Shown: piece by piece, positions 26,700 through 37,448 of the stretch
Layout: the number at the start of each line of letters is the position of its first letter
Position numbering within the stretch: the first letter of the stretch is position 1
NCBI GenBank assembly: GCA_003278095.1
Contig: QCHB01000001.1
Location: forward strand, 1-64,000
Reading direction: 5' to 3'
Length of the DNA stretch: 64,000 nt
Origin: SAR116 cluster bacterium AG-390-L20
GTDB lineage: Bacteria > Pseudomonadota > Alphaproteobacteria > Puniceispirillales > Marisalimonadaceae
Translations under genes and position numbers: made by a program
The notes under the pieces: model-generated
Told to the model about the DNA's origin: nothing
What the model saw: the letters and a program-made list of their open reading frames with translations, nothing else
Database searches by the model: none

Positions 26700-28385
26700 A
26701 TGGGAACAAATTTTTATGGACAATTAACTAAAGCCTTAGTTATTTGTATTGGAACATTAGTAATAATTCCTATTATTTTTGGATTTATTGGTTTTTTTTT
26801 ACCATCTTTTGGATATTTTCCCATCTTGGGTAAAAGTGAATTCAATTTAAATTATTTTCACTTATCATTTAATATTGCAGGCATTTCAAAATCTATAATA
26901 TTGTCATTATTTACTGGTCTAGTTTCGACTTTATTAGCATTATTTTTTTCGCAAGTTATACTCTTATATCTCTTTAAAACAAGAGCCTATAATTACCTCA
27001 AAATAATAATATCACCTTTGATAGCATTGCCTCATATTACGATGGCTATTGGGTTAATATTTCTTTTTTCTCCAAGTGGTTTATTTTTCAGATTGATTTC
27101 ACCTTGGTTGACAGGCTTTGATAGACCTCCAAATTTTTTTATAATGCCGGATGAGTATGGACTTTTTTTAATTTTAGGGCTTATTTTAAAAGAAATTCCA
27201 TTTTTTATTTTAGTTTCTTTATCTGCATTACAAGAATTTTCTGCAAAAAAAATATTTGATCTCGGCAAATCTCTTCAAAATTCTAATTTCTCTTCATGGT
27301 GTATTTTAATTTTTCCATTAATTTATAAAAAAATAAGATTTGTTATTTTCATTGTAATTGCGTTCACAGCTTCGGTTGTTGATATGTCATTAATTCTGGC
27401 TCCATCTACTCCATCTACCCTGGCAATTAGAATTTTACAAACTTATCAATCTTCTGATGCTGACTCACTTTTTATTGCATCGAATTTAGCTTTAATACAA
27501 TTATTTATAATTATAATCTTGTTACTATTTTGGATGGTTTTAGAAAAAATAGTTAGCTATAAGTTAAGTTTTATTTTTTTCATGAAAATTTTGTCATTTA
27601 AAACTTTTTTTATTAAAAAAATAGTGATCATTACAAGTGTAATATTATTTTTTTTGTCAATATTAGGTATAATTTCTTCTTTAATATGGGGACTTAGTGC
27701 AAATTGGTACTTTCCAAATTTTTTTCCAAAGAGCCTTACTTTAGATGTTTTTACAAATTTTTATAATGAAAACAAATCTATAATATTTATATCTATTTTT
27801 ATTTCTTTTATTGTTTCATTAATATCTTCTTTATTAACAATTATTTGGGTAGAATTAATTGAGATTTTAAAAATAAAAAAAATATATTTAGAATGGATTA
27901 TATTTGTTCCTTTATTTATACCTCAAATATCTTTTTTAATTGGTTTACAAAGTTTTATAATAATTTTTGATTTTGACAGTTATTTACTTCCCTTAATTAT
28001 CATACAATTATTTTATGTTATTCCGTATAGTTTTATAATATTAGCACCATCTTTGAGAGAAATTAAAAAAGAAATAATAATAGTTGCAACTTCTCTTGGG
28101 AAAAACAGATTACAGAGGCTACTAAGTATAAAGATTCCGATAGTTATGTCTTCATTGTTAACATCTTTTGCTATCGGGATGCTTGTTTCATTCTCTCTTT
28201 ACACGCCAGTTTATTTTTTTGGCGGAGGGAGAATTACAACTCTAACAGTAGAGGCTTTGAATTTAGCCTTAAGTGGTTCAAGGCAAGACTTAGGAGTGGC
28301 AACCTTTTTTCAGATAATAATACCAATTTTAATATTAATTTCTGTAGCCTATTTAAGTAAAAAGATTTGTAAATGGAGATTTTAA
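26700..28385 (+). CDS. ABC transporter permease, YnjC-like double permease
   Basis: The 561-residue integral membrane protein has about twelve hydrophobic helices arranged as two fused BPD-type permease halves (about 60-280 and 360-555). Each half has an EAA-like loop where the ATPase docks: around KKIFDLGKSLQNSN in the first, and around IIVATSLGKNRLQR in the second, with G at the expected place. The two-in-one permease matches YnjC and the ThiP/SfuB group. It follows the binding protein by six bases. No ATPase gene follows, which is unusual; the ATPase at 11300-12097 is a possible partner. Confidence 0.87.
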   Translation: MGTNFYGQLTKALVICIGTLVIIPIIFGFIGFFLPSFGYFPILGKSEFNLNYFHLSFNIAGISKSIILSLFTGLVSTLLALFFSQVILLYLFKTRAYNYLKIIISPLIALPHITMAIGLIFLFSPSGLFFRLISPWLTGFDRPPNFFIMPDEYGLFLILGLILKEIPFFILVSLSALQEFSAKKIFDLGKSLQNSNFSSWCILIFPLIYKKIRFVIFIVIAFTASVVDMSLILAPSTPSTLAIRILQTYQSSDADSLFIASNLALIQLFIIIILLLFWMVLEKIVSYKLSFIFFMKILSFKTFFIKKIVIITSVILFFLSILGIISSLIWGLSANWYFPNFFPKSLTLDVFTNFYNENKSIIFISIFISFIVSLISSLLTIIWVELIEILKIKKIYLEWIIFVPLFIPQISFLIGLQSFIIIFDFDSYLLPLIIIQLFYVIPYSFIILAPSLREIKKEIIIVATSLGKNRLQRLLSIKIPIVMSSLLTSFAIGMLVSFSLYTPVYFFGGGRITTLTVEALNLALSGSRQDLGVATFFQIIIPILILISVAYLSKKICKWRF

Positions 28386-28440
28386 ATTTGTTTAGTACAC
28401 TTGATAACGTATGATAAATCTTTTATAGAACATTAACATA

Positions 28441-29016
28441 ATGATTCAGGAGAAAATTTTGTCTGACACTTCGGCCTTTAAAGGTAGAAAATTTGCTATT
28501 ATGGTTGCTAGCGGCTTCAATGAAGAGCAATTTTTAATAATACAAAAAACAATATTAGCGGCAGAAGGTTCCTATACAATTGTCTCAAGGGACATAGGTA
28601 CTACAAATGGATGGGCCTCAGAAAAATGGGGTTTGTCTTATCCAGTTGACCTGCCTGTTTCTGAAACATTGGCAATAGACTTTGATGCCTTAATAGTACC
28701 TGGTGGAGCAAATCAGATTGAAACGCTAAGTAGTGATCTTCATGTAAGAAGAATCTTAAGGGCGTTTCTCAGAGAAAACGAACCAGTAGCTTTAGCCGGA
28801 GTTTCAACAATGCTATTAACAACTATTGACGCTGCTGAAGGTAGAAAAGTTGCTGCGTCTGACGCTGACAGCGCTCTTTTAATTGCTGCTGGAGCAGAAA
28901 TTATAGACAAGCCGACTGTAAGAGATAAAAACTTAATAAGCGCAACTAGTGGTGAAGCTGGAATTTCAGACCTTTTGGAAATGTTAGCAGCGGCTATTAA
29001 AGATAACACAATATAA
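28441..29016 (+). CDS. DJ-1/PfpI-fold protein lacking the catalytic cysteine
   Basis: The 191-residue protein has the class I glutamine amidotransferase-like fold of the DJ-1/PfpI family, closest in pattern to the C-terminal domain of large catalases: KFAIMVASGFNEEQF, a central FDALIVPGGANQ strand-turn, and ALAGVSTMLL at the nucleophile elbow. In active family members the elbow is AxCHG; here the position reads AGVS and the whole protein contains no cysteine. It is therefore probably not a cysteine hydrolase. It lies between the ABC permease and a DUF1289 gene. The role is unknown. Confidence 0.75.
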   Translation: MIQEKILSDTSAFKGRKFAIMVASGFNEEQFLIIQKTILAAEGSYTIVSRDIGTTNGWASEKWGLSYPVDLPVSETLAIDFDALIVPGGANQIETLSSDLHVRRILRAFLRENEPVALAGVSTMLLTTIDAAEGRKVAASDADSALLIAAGAEIIDKPTVRDKNLISATSGEAGISDLLEMLAAAIKDNTI

Positions 29017-29029
29017 CTTAGGTAATTTA

Positions 29030-29209
29030 ATGAATAAAAAACATGTTATTAGTCCTTGTGTGGGAGTTTGTTCAATTGATCCTCAAAGTGGCTTATGTAT
29101 TGGATGCTTAAGATCTTCTTCTGAAATAGCAATTTGGCCACAGATAAATAATAAAAGAGCTCTTCAAATTATGAAAGAAATAAAAGACAGATCTATTTCA
29201 AAAAATTAG
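29030..29209 (+). CDS. DUF1289 family small cysteine-rich protein
   Basis: A 59-codon gene encodes SPCVGVCSIDPQSGLCIGCLR near the N-terminus (C10, C14, C23, C26), followed by SSEIAIWPQINNKRALQIM. This is the DUF1289 signature, a four-cysteine motif with a conserved R-(S/T)-x-x-E-(I)-x-x-W. The cysteines probably bind a metal. The function is unknown. AGG stands eight bases before the ATG. It fits in the 214-base gap between the DJ-1-fold gene and aspS and is too short for many length-filtered gene calls. Confidence 0.88.
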   Translation: MNKKHVISPCVGVCSIDPQSGLCIGCLRSSSEIAIWPQINNKRALQIMKEIKDRSISKN

Positions 29210-29230
29210 ATTAAATTTTAGGAAAATATT

Positions 29231-31000
29231 ATGCATAAATATAGAACTCACAAATGTCACGAATTAAGAATTGAAAACGTACAGGACAGTGTGAAACTAT
29301 CAGGCTGGGTTCACAGAAAAAGAGACCACGGTCAATTAATATTTATAGATTTAAGAGATCATTATGGGTTAACACAAGTTGTAGTTGATTCATCAAATAA
29401 AAACTTCTCTGATGTTGAAAATGTATCTCTTGAGAGCGTTATTACAATAAGTGGAACAGTAGTTGAAAGATCTGAGGAAACTATAAATAAAAATCTTCCT
29501 ACAGGAAATATTGAAGTAAATCTTTCTGAATTAAAAATAATCTCAAAATCAAATACATTACCATTACAGGTAAATTCAGACGAAGATTATGGAGAGGAAA
29601 CCAGGTTAAAATATCGATATTTAGATCTTAGGAGGAGTAGGCCTCATTCAAATATTATTTTAAGATCAAATGTCATCCAAACTATAAGAAATAAAATGTT
29701 AGAATTAGGTTTCCTCGAATTTCAAACTCCTATTCTAACTGCTTCAAGTCCCGAGGGCGCAAGAGATTTTTTAGTACCTTCAAGGTTAAATAAAGGTAAG
29801 TTCTACGCTTTACCACAAGCACCTCAACAGTTTAAACAGCTGATAATGGTTTCAGGTTTTGATAAATATTTTCAAATTGCACCATGTTTTAGAGATGAGG
29901 ATAGTAGAGCTGACAGATCACCTGGAGAATTTTATCAATTAGATTTAGAAATGTCGTATGTAGAACAAGAAGATGTTTTTCACGCTGTTGAACCAGTTAT
30001 AAGAGAGGTTTTCACGAAATTCTCTAATAGAAAAATTGATGCTGTTTTCCCAAAAATTACCTATAAAGATTCAATGTTAAAATATGGTAATGACAAGCCT
30101 GATTTAAGATTTACTCTTGAAATCAAAGATGTCACTGATTTTTTTGCAAATTCTGGTTTTACCATCTTTGCAAAATCTATTGAAAATGGTGCGGTAGTAA
30201 GAGGAATTCCTGGTCCTCATTGTGGTTCTAGGTCAGTTGCTGATAGAATGAATAGTTGGGCTCAAGGTGAAGGAGCACCGGGGATGGGTTATATAATTTT
30301 TGGTGAAGAAACTGCAAAAGGTCCGATTGCTAATGCATTGGGGATTGATAAGTCACTAGAGATGAAAGCTTTATTTGATCTTAAAGATGGTGATGCTTTA
30401 TTTTTTTCGTGTGCAAATGAAAATGAAGCAGCAAATTTAGCAGGAAAAGCAAGAGTTAAGATTGCAAATGACAGAGAATTAATAGAGCACGATATCTTTA
30501 AATTCTGTTGGGTGGTAGACTATCCAATGTATGAAAAAGATGATAAAACTGGTGAAATAGAATTTTCACATAATCCATTTTCTATGCCCCAAGGCGGAAT
30601 GGAAGCTCTTTTAAATAAAGACCCACTAGAAATATTAGCTTTCCAATATGACTTGGTTTGTAACGGAATTGAGCTTTCATCTGGTGCGATACGAAATCAT
30701 GTACCAGAAATAATGTACAAAGCTTTTGAAATTGCAGGTCATAAACGTGATGTGGTAGACAACAAATTTCCTGGTATGATTAATGCTTTTAAATTCGGAG
30801 CGCCGCCCCATGGAGGAATAGCCCCAGGTATAGATAGAATTGTGATGTTATTAGCGGATGAGCCAAATATAAGAGAAGTGATTTTATTTCCAATGACAGG
30901 AAAAGCAGAAGACTTAATGATGAATGCTCCCAACGAAATTAACGATGCTCAACTTAAGGAACTTGGGATAAGGTTAGATAAGAAAACAAGAATCAATTAA
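29231..31000 (+). CDS. aspS: Aspartyl-tRNA synthetase
   Basis: AspRS charges tRNA-Asp (and in many alphaproteobacteria also tRNA-Asn, to be amidated later). The 589 residues include the N-terminal OB anticodon-binding domain ([11 protein letters not shown] near 24-34), class II motif 2 ([19 protein letters not shown], near 220-238), the bacterial GAD insert, and motif 3 ([11 protein letters not shown]) near the C-terminus. Whether it is discriminating cannot be settled here. AGGA stands upstream of the ATG. The 3' end overlaps the convergent ctaA gene by eight bases. Confidence 0.97.
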   Translation: MHKYRTHKCHELRIENVQDSVKLSGWVHRKRDHGQLIFIDLRDHYGLTQVVVDSSNKNFSDVENVSLESVITISGTVVERSEETINKNLPTGNIEVNLSELKIISKSNTLPLQVNSDEDYGEETRLKYRYLDLRRSRPHSNIILRSNVIQTIRNKMLELGFLEFQTPILTASSPEGARDFLVPSRLNKGKFYALPQAPQQFKQLIMVSGFDKYFQIAPCFRDEDSRADRSPGEFYQLDLEMSYVEQEDVFHAVEPVIREVFTKFSNRKIDAVFPKITYKDSMLKYGNDKPDLRFTLEIKDVTDFFANSGFTIFAKSIENGAVVRGIPGPHCGSRSVADRMNSWAQGEGAPGMGYIIFGEETAKGPIANALGIDKSLEMKALFDLKDGDALFFSCANENEAANLAGKARVKIANDRELIEHDIFKFCWVVDYPMYEKDDKTGEIEFSHNPFSMPQGGMEALLNKDPLEILAFQYDLVCNGIELSSGAIRNHVPEIMYKAFEIAGHKRDVVDNKFPGMINAFKFGAPPHGGIAPGIDRIVMLLADEPNIREVILFPMTGKAEDLMMNAPNEINDAQLKELGIRLDKKTRIN

Positions 31001-32006
31001 GTTTTTCAATTAAATTAAGTCTGTGCATAGAACATATTAATGAGATAAATAAAATGACAGCACCAGTTTGATGTATTGCCCCTAAATATACTGGCACCAT
31101 ATTAATTAGTGTTATTATGCCTAACGTGAATTGTGAGCATACTACGATAGATATGAGCAAAGATAGTTTTTTAACTTTTTTGTCTTCACTCTCGAAGTAA
31201 TACTTATAACAATAAAACAGAGCGCACAACGTAGTAAATAAAGCTAAATGTCTATGATGAAATTGAGCAGATGCTGGATTTTCAAATGGGTCTAATAATT
31301 GATATTCACCATAATTTTCAGGTATTAAACTGTCTCCCATAAAAGGGTACTCGTTATACATCAAGCCAGCATCCATTCCTGCAACAAATGCACCGGCTAT
31401 AATAGTTATAAATAATATAGAAAACATAAAAAAACTAAAATCTGGCTTGATTTGGGAAACACCTTCTTTAACATCAAGATAAACCCAAATTAAAAGAGAT
31501 AGTATTAACAAAGCATTAGATAAATGAATTGTTAGACGGTATTGGGAAACAGTTGGGTCATTTACTAGGCCGGATTTGACCATCCACCAACCTATAAAGC
31601 CTTGTAATCCACCTAAAAATAAGATTAAAAATAATTTTGATAAAATGGATTTCGGTATCTTTTTTACAATTATAAAAAATAACAATGGAATTATAAAAAT
31701 AATTCCAATTAACCTTCCCCAAAGCCTATGAAAATATTCCCAAAAAAATATTTCCTTAAATTCTTCTAAGCTCATTCCCTTATTCTTAAAAATATATTCT
31801 GGTGATTTCATATATAATTCAAATACTCTATTCCATTCAAATTGCGAAATTGGAGGTAGGAATCCCCAAAGTGGGCGCCATTCTACCATTGATAGACCAG
31901 AGTCAGTTAATCTAGTGACTCCTCCAATCAAAATCATTAGTATAACCATAACGATAGTTGACAGTAACCATATGCGAATTTGTCCAGAATGTGAGATAGA
32001 TTTCAT
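30993..32006 (-). CDS. ctaA: Heme A synthase (COX15/CtaA)
   Basis: CtaA oxidises the C8 methyl of heme O to make heme A for aa3-type cytochrome oxidase. The 337 residues span about eight membrane helices. The family motif [18 protein letters not shown] sits near 24-41, and four conserved histidines occur in [28 protein letters not shown] and GAIHQTGAV, which are the heme ligands of the family. Clear and full length. It converges with aspS and is divergent from groESL. Confidence 0.95.
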   Translation of the reverse strand: MKSISHSGQIRIWLLSTIVMVILMILIGGVTRLTDSGLSMVEWRPLWGFLPPISQFEWNRVFELYMKSPEYIFKNKGMSLEEFKEIFFWEYFHRLWGRLIGIIFIIPLLFFIIVKKIPKSILSKLFLILFLGGLQGFIGWWMVKSGLVNDPTVSQYRLTIHLSNALLILSLLIWVYLDVKEGVSQIKPDFSFFMFSILFITIIAGAFVAGMDAGLMYNEYPFMGDSLIPENYGEYQLLDPFENPASAQFHHRHLALFTTLCALFYCYKYYFESEDKKVKKLSLLISIVVCSQFTLGIITLINMVPVYLGAIHQTGAVILFISLICSMHRLNLIEKLN

Positions 32007-32088
32007 ATTAGCATATTATTGTGAATTATGATGTTTATGTGTGAATTAATTTAACAAAAACAATATTTAAAAAAAAAATTTTTTTTGT

Positions 32089-32114
32089 CTTGAAAGTTAA
32101 CAATAAAACATTAT
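32089..32114 (+). promoter_or_regulatory. Candidate heat-shock (RpoH-type) promoter for groESL
   Basis: In the 173-base gap before groES a -35-like CTTGAA (32089-32094) and a -10-like CATTAT (32109-32114) are 14 bases apart, 66 bases upstream of the groES ATG. The -35 element matches the sigma-32 consensus; the -10 is weaker. No CIRCE inverted repeat is visible, so HrcA control is not supported. Confidence 0.4.
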
Positions 32115-32179
32115 TTAAACTTCATCAATAATGGATTTATTGTTTAATTTTAACTTTTTTAAATAAGGGAGATTAAGGC

Positions 32180-32467
32180 ATGAAGTTTAGGCCACTTCAC
32201 GATAGAGTAGTAGTTGAGCGTCTTGAAGCTGAAGAAAAAACTGCTAGTGGAATAATAATTCCAGATTCAGCTCAAGAGAAGCCTATGCAAGGTAAAATTA
32301 TTGCAGCAGGTTCTGGTGCGCGTGACGAGACAGGTAAAGTTCAACCTTTGGATGTTAAAGAAAATGATGTTGTACTTTTCGGAAAATGGTCCGGCACTGA
32401 AGTCAAGCTTGATGGTAAAGATCTATTGATCATGAAAGAAAGCGATATTATGGGAATAATGGGTTAA
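32180..32467 (+). CDS. groES: Co-chaperonin GroES
   Basis: GroES is the seven-subunit lid of the GroEL folding chamber. The 95 residues are typical, with [15 protein letters not shown] at the N-terminus, the mobile loop [18 protein letters not shown] (about 18-35) that contacts GroEL, and the C-terminal [19 protein letters not shown] stands just before the ATG. groEL follows after 51 bases on the same transcript. Confidence 0.98.
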   Translation: MKFRPLHDRVVVERLEAEEKTASGIIIPDSAQEKPMQGKIIAAGSGARDETGKVQPLDVKENDVVLFGKWSGTEVKLDGKDLLIMKESDIMGIMG

Positions 32468-32515
32468 TTATTCTCTAAATTAAATAATAATTACTTTATA
32501 ATTTGAAAGGAATAG

Positions 32516-34198
<1,683 letters not shown>

Positions 34199-34222
34199 CT
34201 ATAATCCTCATTAAAACTATAC

Positions 34223-34255
34223 AACACCTCTAATTAACATTAGAGGTGTTTTTTT
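34223..34255 (+). terminator. Rho-independent terminator after groEL
   Basis: A perfect 12-bp stem (AACACCTCTAAT paired with ATTAGAGGTGTT) around a four-base loop TAAC is followed by a run of T. It lies 25 bases after the groEL stop and is the clearest intrinsic terminator in the window. Confidence 0.95.
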
Positions 34256-34332
34256 ATGTCTAGATGTTTATAAATTGTTGCCTACCTGACTTAACTGATA
34301 TAGCTATATTATAAAATAATAAGAAGTAAATT

Positions 34333-35934
34333 ATGAACAATTCTGAAGTACAAAAAATTGCTGAAAAATCGAATTCGTGGCCTTTTGTTGAAGCAAGAAA
34401 TTTAAGAGATAGATTAAAACAAATAGGAAGCAAGTCGGGTGAAGAAAATGAACCGCCAGTTTTATTTGAAACTGGATATGGTCCCTCTGGATTGCCCCAC
34501 ATAGGGACTTTTGGAGAAGTTGCCAGGACTAACATAGTACGTTTTGCTTTTCAAACTTTGACAGGAAAAAAAACAAAATTAATTTGTTTTTCAGATGATA
34601 TGGATGGTTTTCGTAAAGTTCCTGAGAATGTTCCTAACAAGACTTTGCTAGAAAATTATATAGATCATCCACTAACGAATGTTCCAGATCCATTTGGAAA
34701 GTTTGATAGTTTTGGAGCTCACAATAATTCTAAATTGAAAGAATTTTTAGACCGATTCAGTTTCGAGTATGAATTTATTTCTGCAACTAACTGTTATAAA
34801 AGTGGTAAGTTTGATAATGCTCTTAAAAAGATTTTATTACATTACGAAGATATTAAAAATGTAATCCTACCTACCTTAGGAGAAGAAAGAAAAAAAACCT
34901 ATAGTCCATTCTTACCCGTTTGTCCCAAGTCAGGAAAGGTTTTACAGGTAAATATCACTTCTATTGATAATAAAAACAATACAGTTAGTTATTTTGACGA
35001 AGATTCAAAAACAACAATTACAGTATCCATCTTAGGTGGAGCTTGCAAGTTACAATGGAAATGTGATTGGGCAATGCGCTGGCTTGCCCTTGGAGTTGAC
35101 TATGAAATGTCAGGAAAGGATTTATCAGAAAGTGTAATTTTATCTAGTAAAATTTTACGAATTCTTGGATCTTCACCACCATCCGGTTTTTCTTACGAAC
35201 TTTTTTTAGACAATAATGGTGAGAAGATTTCTAAATCAAAAGGGAATGGTTTATCTATTGAAGAATGGTTAAGATACGGCACTGCAGAATCCTTAAGTCT
35301 TTTTATGTTTACAAATCCCAAGAGAGCCAAAAGACTTTTTTTTGATGTTATTCCTAAAACTACTGATGAATATTTTTCACATTTAAAAAAATATAATGAA
35401 CAAACAGATGATGAAAAAATTAATAATCCAGTTTGGCATATTCATAAAGGCTTACCAAAAATTAATGAATTGCCTGTTACTTATACCTTATTACTAAATT
35501 TAGCATCAGTATGTCATGCAAATGATACGGATACAGTTTGGGGATATGTTTCAAGCTATGCTTCAGATATAAAAAGAACAGATGAAATAGAAAGGTTAAT
35601 TAACTTAGCTGTTAATTTTTATAAAGAGATGATTGAACCTAAAAAAAAATATAGATTACCTTCAGACAAAGAAAAAAAAGGAATTACAGAATTAATTGAA
35701 ATTTTATCAACTTTAGATAAAGAAACCTCATCAGATGAAATACAATCTATTATATTTTCTATAGGAAAAAAATTAGATTATCAAAATTTACGTGATTGGT
35801 TCAAAGGATTGTATGAAACTGTATTGGGTCAACCAGAAGGTCCTAGGATGGGAAGTTTTATAAAACTTTATGGTATAGAAACAACTAAAGAACTATTAGA
35901 AAAAGTACTTGAAGGTGAATTAGTTAAAGAATAG
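34333..35934 (+). CDS. lysK: Lysyl-tRNA synthetase, class I
   Basis: This is the archaeal-type, class I LysRS (unrelated to the usual class II LysS), found in many alphaproteobacteria. The 533 residues show the class I HIGH-type motif as PHIG (55-58) in SGLPHIGTFGE and the KMSKS-type motif as ISKSKGNG (about 299-306). The C-terminal part is the helical anticodon-binding region. No class II lysS is seen in this window. pyrD starts seven bases after the stop. Confidence 0.95.
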   Translation: MNNSEVQKIAEKSNSWPFVEARNLRDRLKQIGSKSGEENEPPVLFETGYGPSGLPHIGTFGEVARTNIVRFAFQTLTGKKTKLICFSDDMDGFRKVPENVPNKTLLENYIDHPLTNVPDPFGKFDSFGAHNNSKLKEFLDRFSFEYEFISATNCYKSGKFDNALKKILLHYEDIKNVILPTLGEERKKTYSPFLPVCPKSGKVLQVNITSIDNKNNTVSYFDEDSKTTITVSILGGACKLQWKCDWAMRWLALGVDYEMSGKDLSESVILSSKILRILGSSPPSGFSYELFLDNNGEKISKSKGNGLSIEEWLRYGTAESLSLFMFTNPKRAKRLFFDVIPKTTDEYFSHLKKYNEQTDDEKINNPVWHIHKGLPKINELPVTYTLLLNLASVCHANDTDTVWGYVSSYASDIKRTDEIERLINLAVNFYKEMIEPKKKYRLPSDKEKKGITELIEILSTLDKETSSDEIQSIIFSIGKKLDYQNLRDWFKGLYETVLGQPEGPRMGSFIKLYGIETTKELLEKVLEGELVKE

Positions 35935-35941
35935 GTAAAGA

Positions 35942-37069
35942 ATGATCTGGAAATTTATTACTTTTTTTGTTAGAAAACTTGAACCAGAAATTGCTCATCA
36001 AATATCTTTAATTGCGTTAAAGTTAGGATTGCATCCAAGATTAAAGAGAATTGAAATTCCAGTTAAAATTAATAATTTACATTTTATTAATTTTCTTGGT
36101 GTTGCAGCAGGTTTTGATAAAAATGCACAGGTAATTGAAAAAATTCATCATTTGAATTTTGGATTAACTGAAGTTGGAACCATTACCCCATTACCACAGT
36201 ATGGAAATCCCAAACCAAGAGTATTCAGATTAGAAAAAGATCAAGCAATAATAAATAGAAATGGATTTAATAATTTGGGAATGGCTCAGGCTATAATAAA
36301 ATTAAAACATTACAGAAAAAAATTTCCAGTCGGTAGCGACTTTGTTTTAGGTATTAATATAGGGCCAAACAAAGATAGCAATAATAGATTTAAAGATTAT
36401 GAAATACTTTCTAAAGACCTATCAGAGTTTGCTGATTATCTTACTATAAATATATCTTCCCCTAACACACCAAATTTAAGAGATTTTCATGAAACTGAAA
36501 ACTTAGAAAAAGTCCTTATATCTGTAAAAAATGGTATTGCCAAATCTAAAAAATTGGAGTTACATTTACCAATATTTTTAAAAATTTCTCCTGATATAAC
36601 TGAAAACAATTTGAATCTAATAATTGAAACCGCTAATAAAAATAATATTGCAGGCTTAATAATTTCCAATACAACTGTGGATAGATACAAAGATCTTCAT
36701 CCGGATAATTTGCATGAAGGGGGGGGACTTTCTGGGAAACCACTTTTTACTAAATCGACCACTTTTTTGGCTTTAGCTAATAAAATAATAAAACACAAAA
36801 AATATAATTTATATTTAATTGCTGCCGGTGGAGTGTTAGATGCTAAATCTGCATATGCTAAAATTTTATGTGGGGCTCATCTTGTTCAATTATATTCCTC
36901 TATGACATTTGTTGGCCCTTTAATTGCTGACAATATTTTAAAAGGGTTACAGCAATTAATGAACAGAGACAAAATAAGTTCAATTAACGATGTAAGAGGT
37001 ATAGTTGATAATCCTGAAGCTGCGATGAAGATTGCTAATGATGGGATTATAGATAATTTTCAAACTTAA
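35942..37069 (+). CDS. pyrD: Dihydroorotate dehydrogenase (quinone), class 2
   Basis: PyrD oxidises dihydroorotate to orotate in pyrimidine synthesis and passes electrons to quinone at the membrane. The 375 residues begin with an N-terminal amphipathic helix (class 2 feature). GVAAGFDKNAQ is near 53-63, and the catalytic serine lies in NISSPNTPNLRD (about 168). The C-terminal FMN site includes AAGGV and LYSSMTFVGP. AGG lies a few bases before the ATG. Confidence 0.96.
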   Translation: MIWKFITFFVRKLEPEIAHQISLIALKLGLHPRLKRIEIPVKINNLHFINFLGVAAGFDKNAQVIEKIHHLNFGLTEVGTITPLPQYGNPKPRVFRLEKDQAIINRNGFNNLGMAQAIIKLKHYRKKFPVGSDFVLGINIGPNKDSNNRFKDYEILSKDLSEFADYLTINISSPNTPNLRDFHETENLEKVLISVKNGIAKSKKLELHLPIFLKISPDITENNLNLIIETANKNNIAGLIISNTTVDRYKDLHPDNLHEGGGLSGKPLFTKSTTFLALANKIIKHKKYNLYLIAAGGVLDAKSAYAKILCGAHLVQLYSSMTFVGPLIADNILKGLQQLMNRDKISSINDVRGIVDNPEAAMKIANDGIIDNFQT

Positions 37070-37147
37070 ATTACTTTCTTGTCCCATTTAACTTGACCTT
37101 TTAAAAAGCATATTTTATAAACATCCAATTACTGATAGGGGTTAAAA

Positions 37148-37447
37148 ATGTCTAGGGTTTGTGAAATTTCTGGTAAAAATGTTATGAGTGGAAATAACGT
37201 CAGTCATGCTAAAAATAAAACAAAAAGAAAATTTTTACCTAATCTTCAAAATGTTAAATTTTTTAGTAAAACATTGGATAAATTCATTAGTTTGAAGGTA
37301 AGCGTACGTGCTTTAAAGTCGGTCGAAAAAAATGGTGGTTTAGACGATTATCTAACTAAGACAAAAAATAGAGTTTTAGCTCAAGAAGCGATATCTGTAA
37401 AAAAATTAATATTAAAAAATATTAAAAACGAAACTAAATCTACTTAA
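37148..37447 (+). CDS. rpmB: 50S ribosomal protein L28
   Basis: A component of the large ribosomal subunit. The 99 residues start SRVCEISGKNVMSGNNVSHA, then KTKRKFLPNLQ, which is the L28 signature, and end with a basic tail longer than in E. coli (78 residues), as usual in alphaproteobacteria. GGGG lies close upstream of the ATG. The stop is one base from the convergent cobT end. The rpmB-cobTS neighbourhood is typical of alphaproteobacteria. Confidence 0.96.
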   Translation: MSRVCEISGKNVMSGNNVSHAKNKTKRKFLPNLQNVKFFSKTLDKFISLKVSVRALKSVEKNGGLDDYLTKTKNRVLAQEAISVKKLILKNIKNETKST

Positions 37448-37448
37448 A

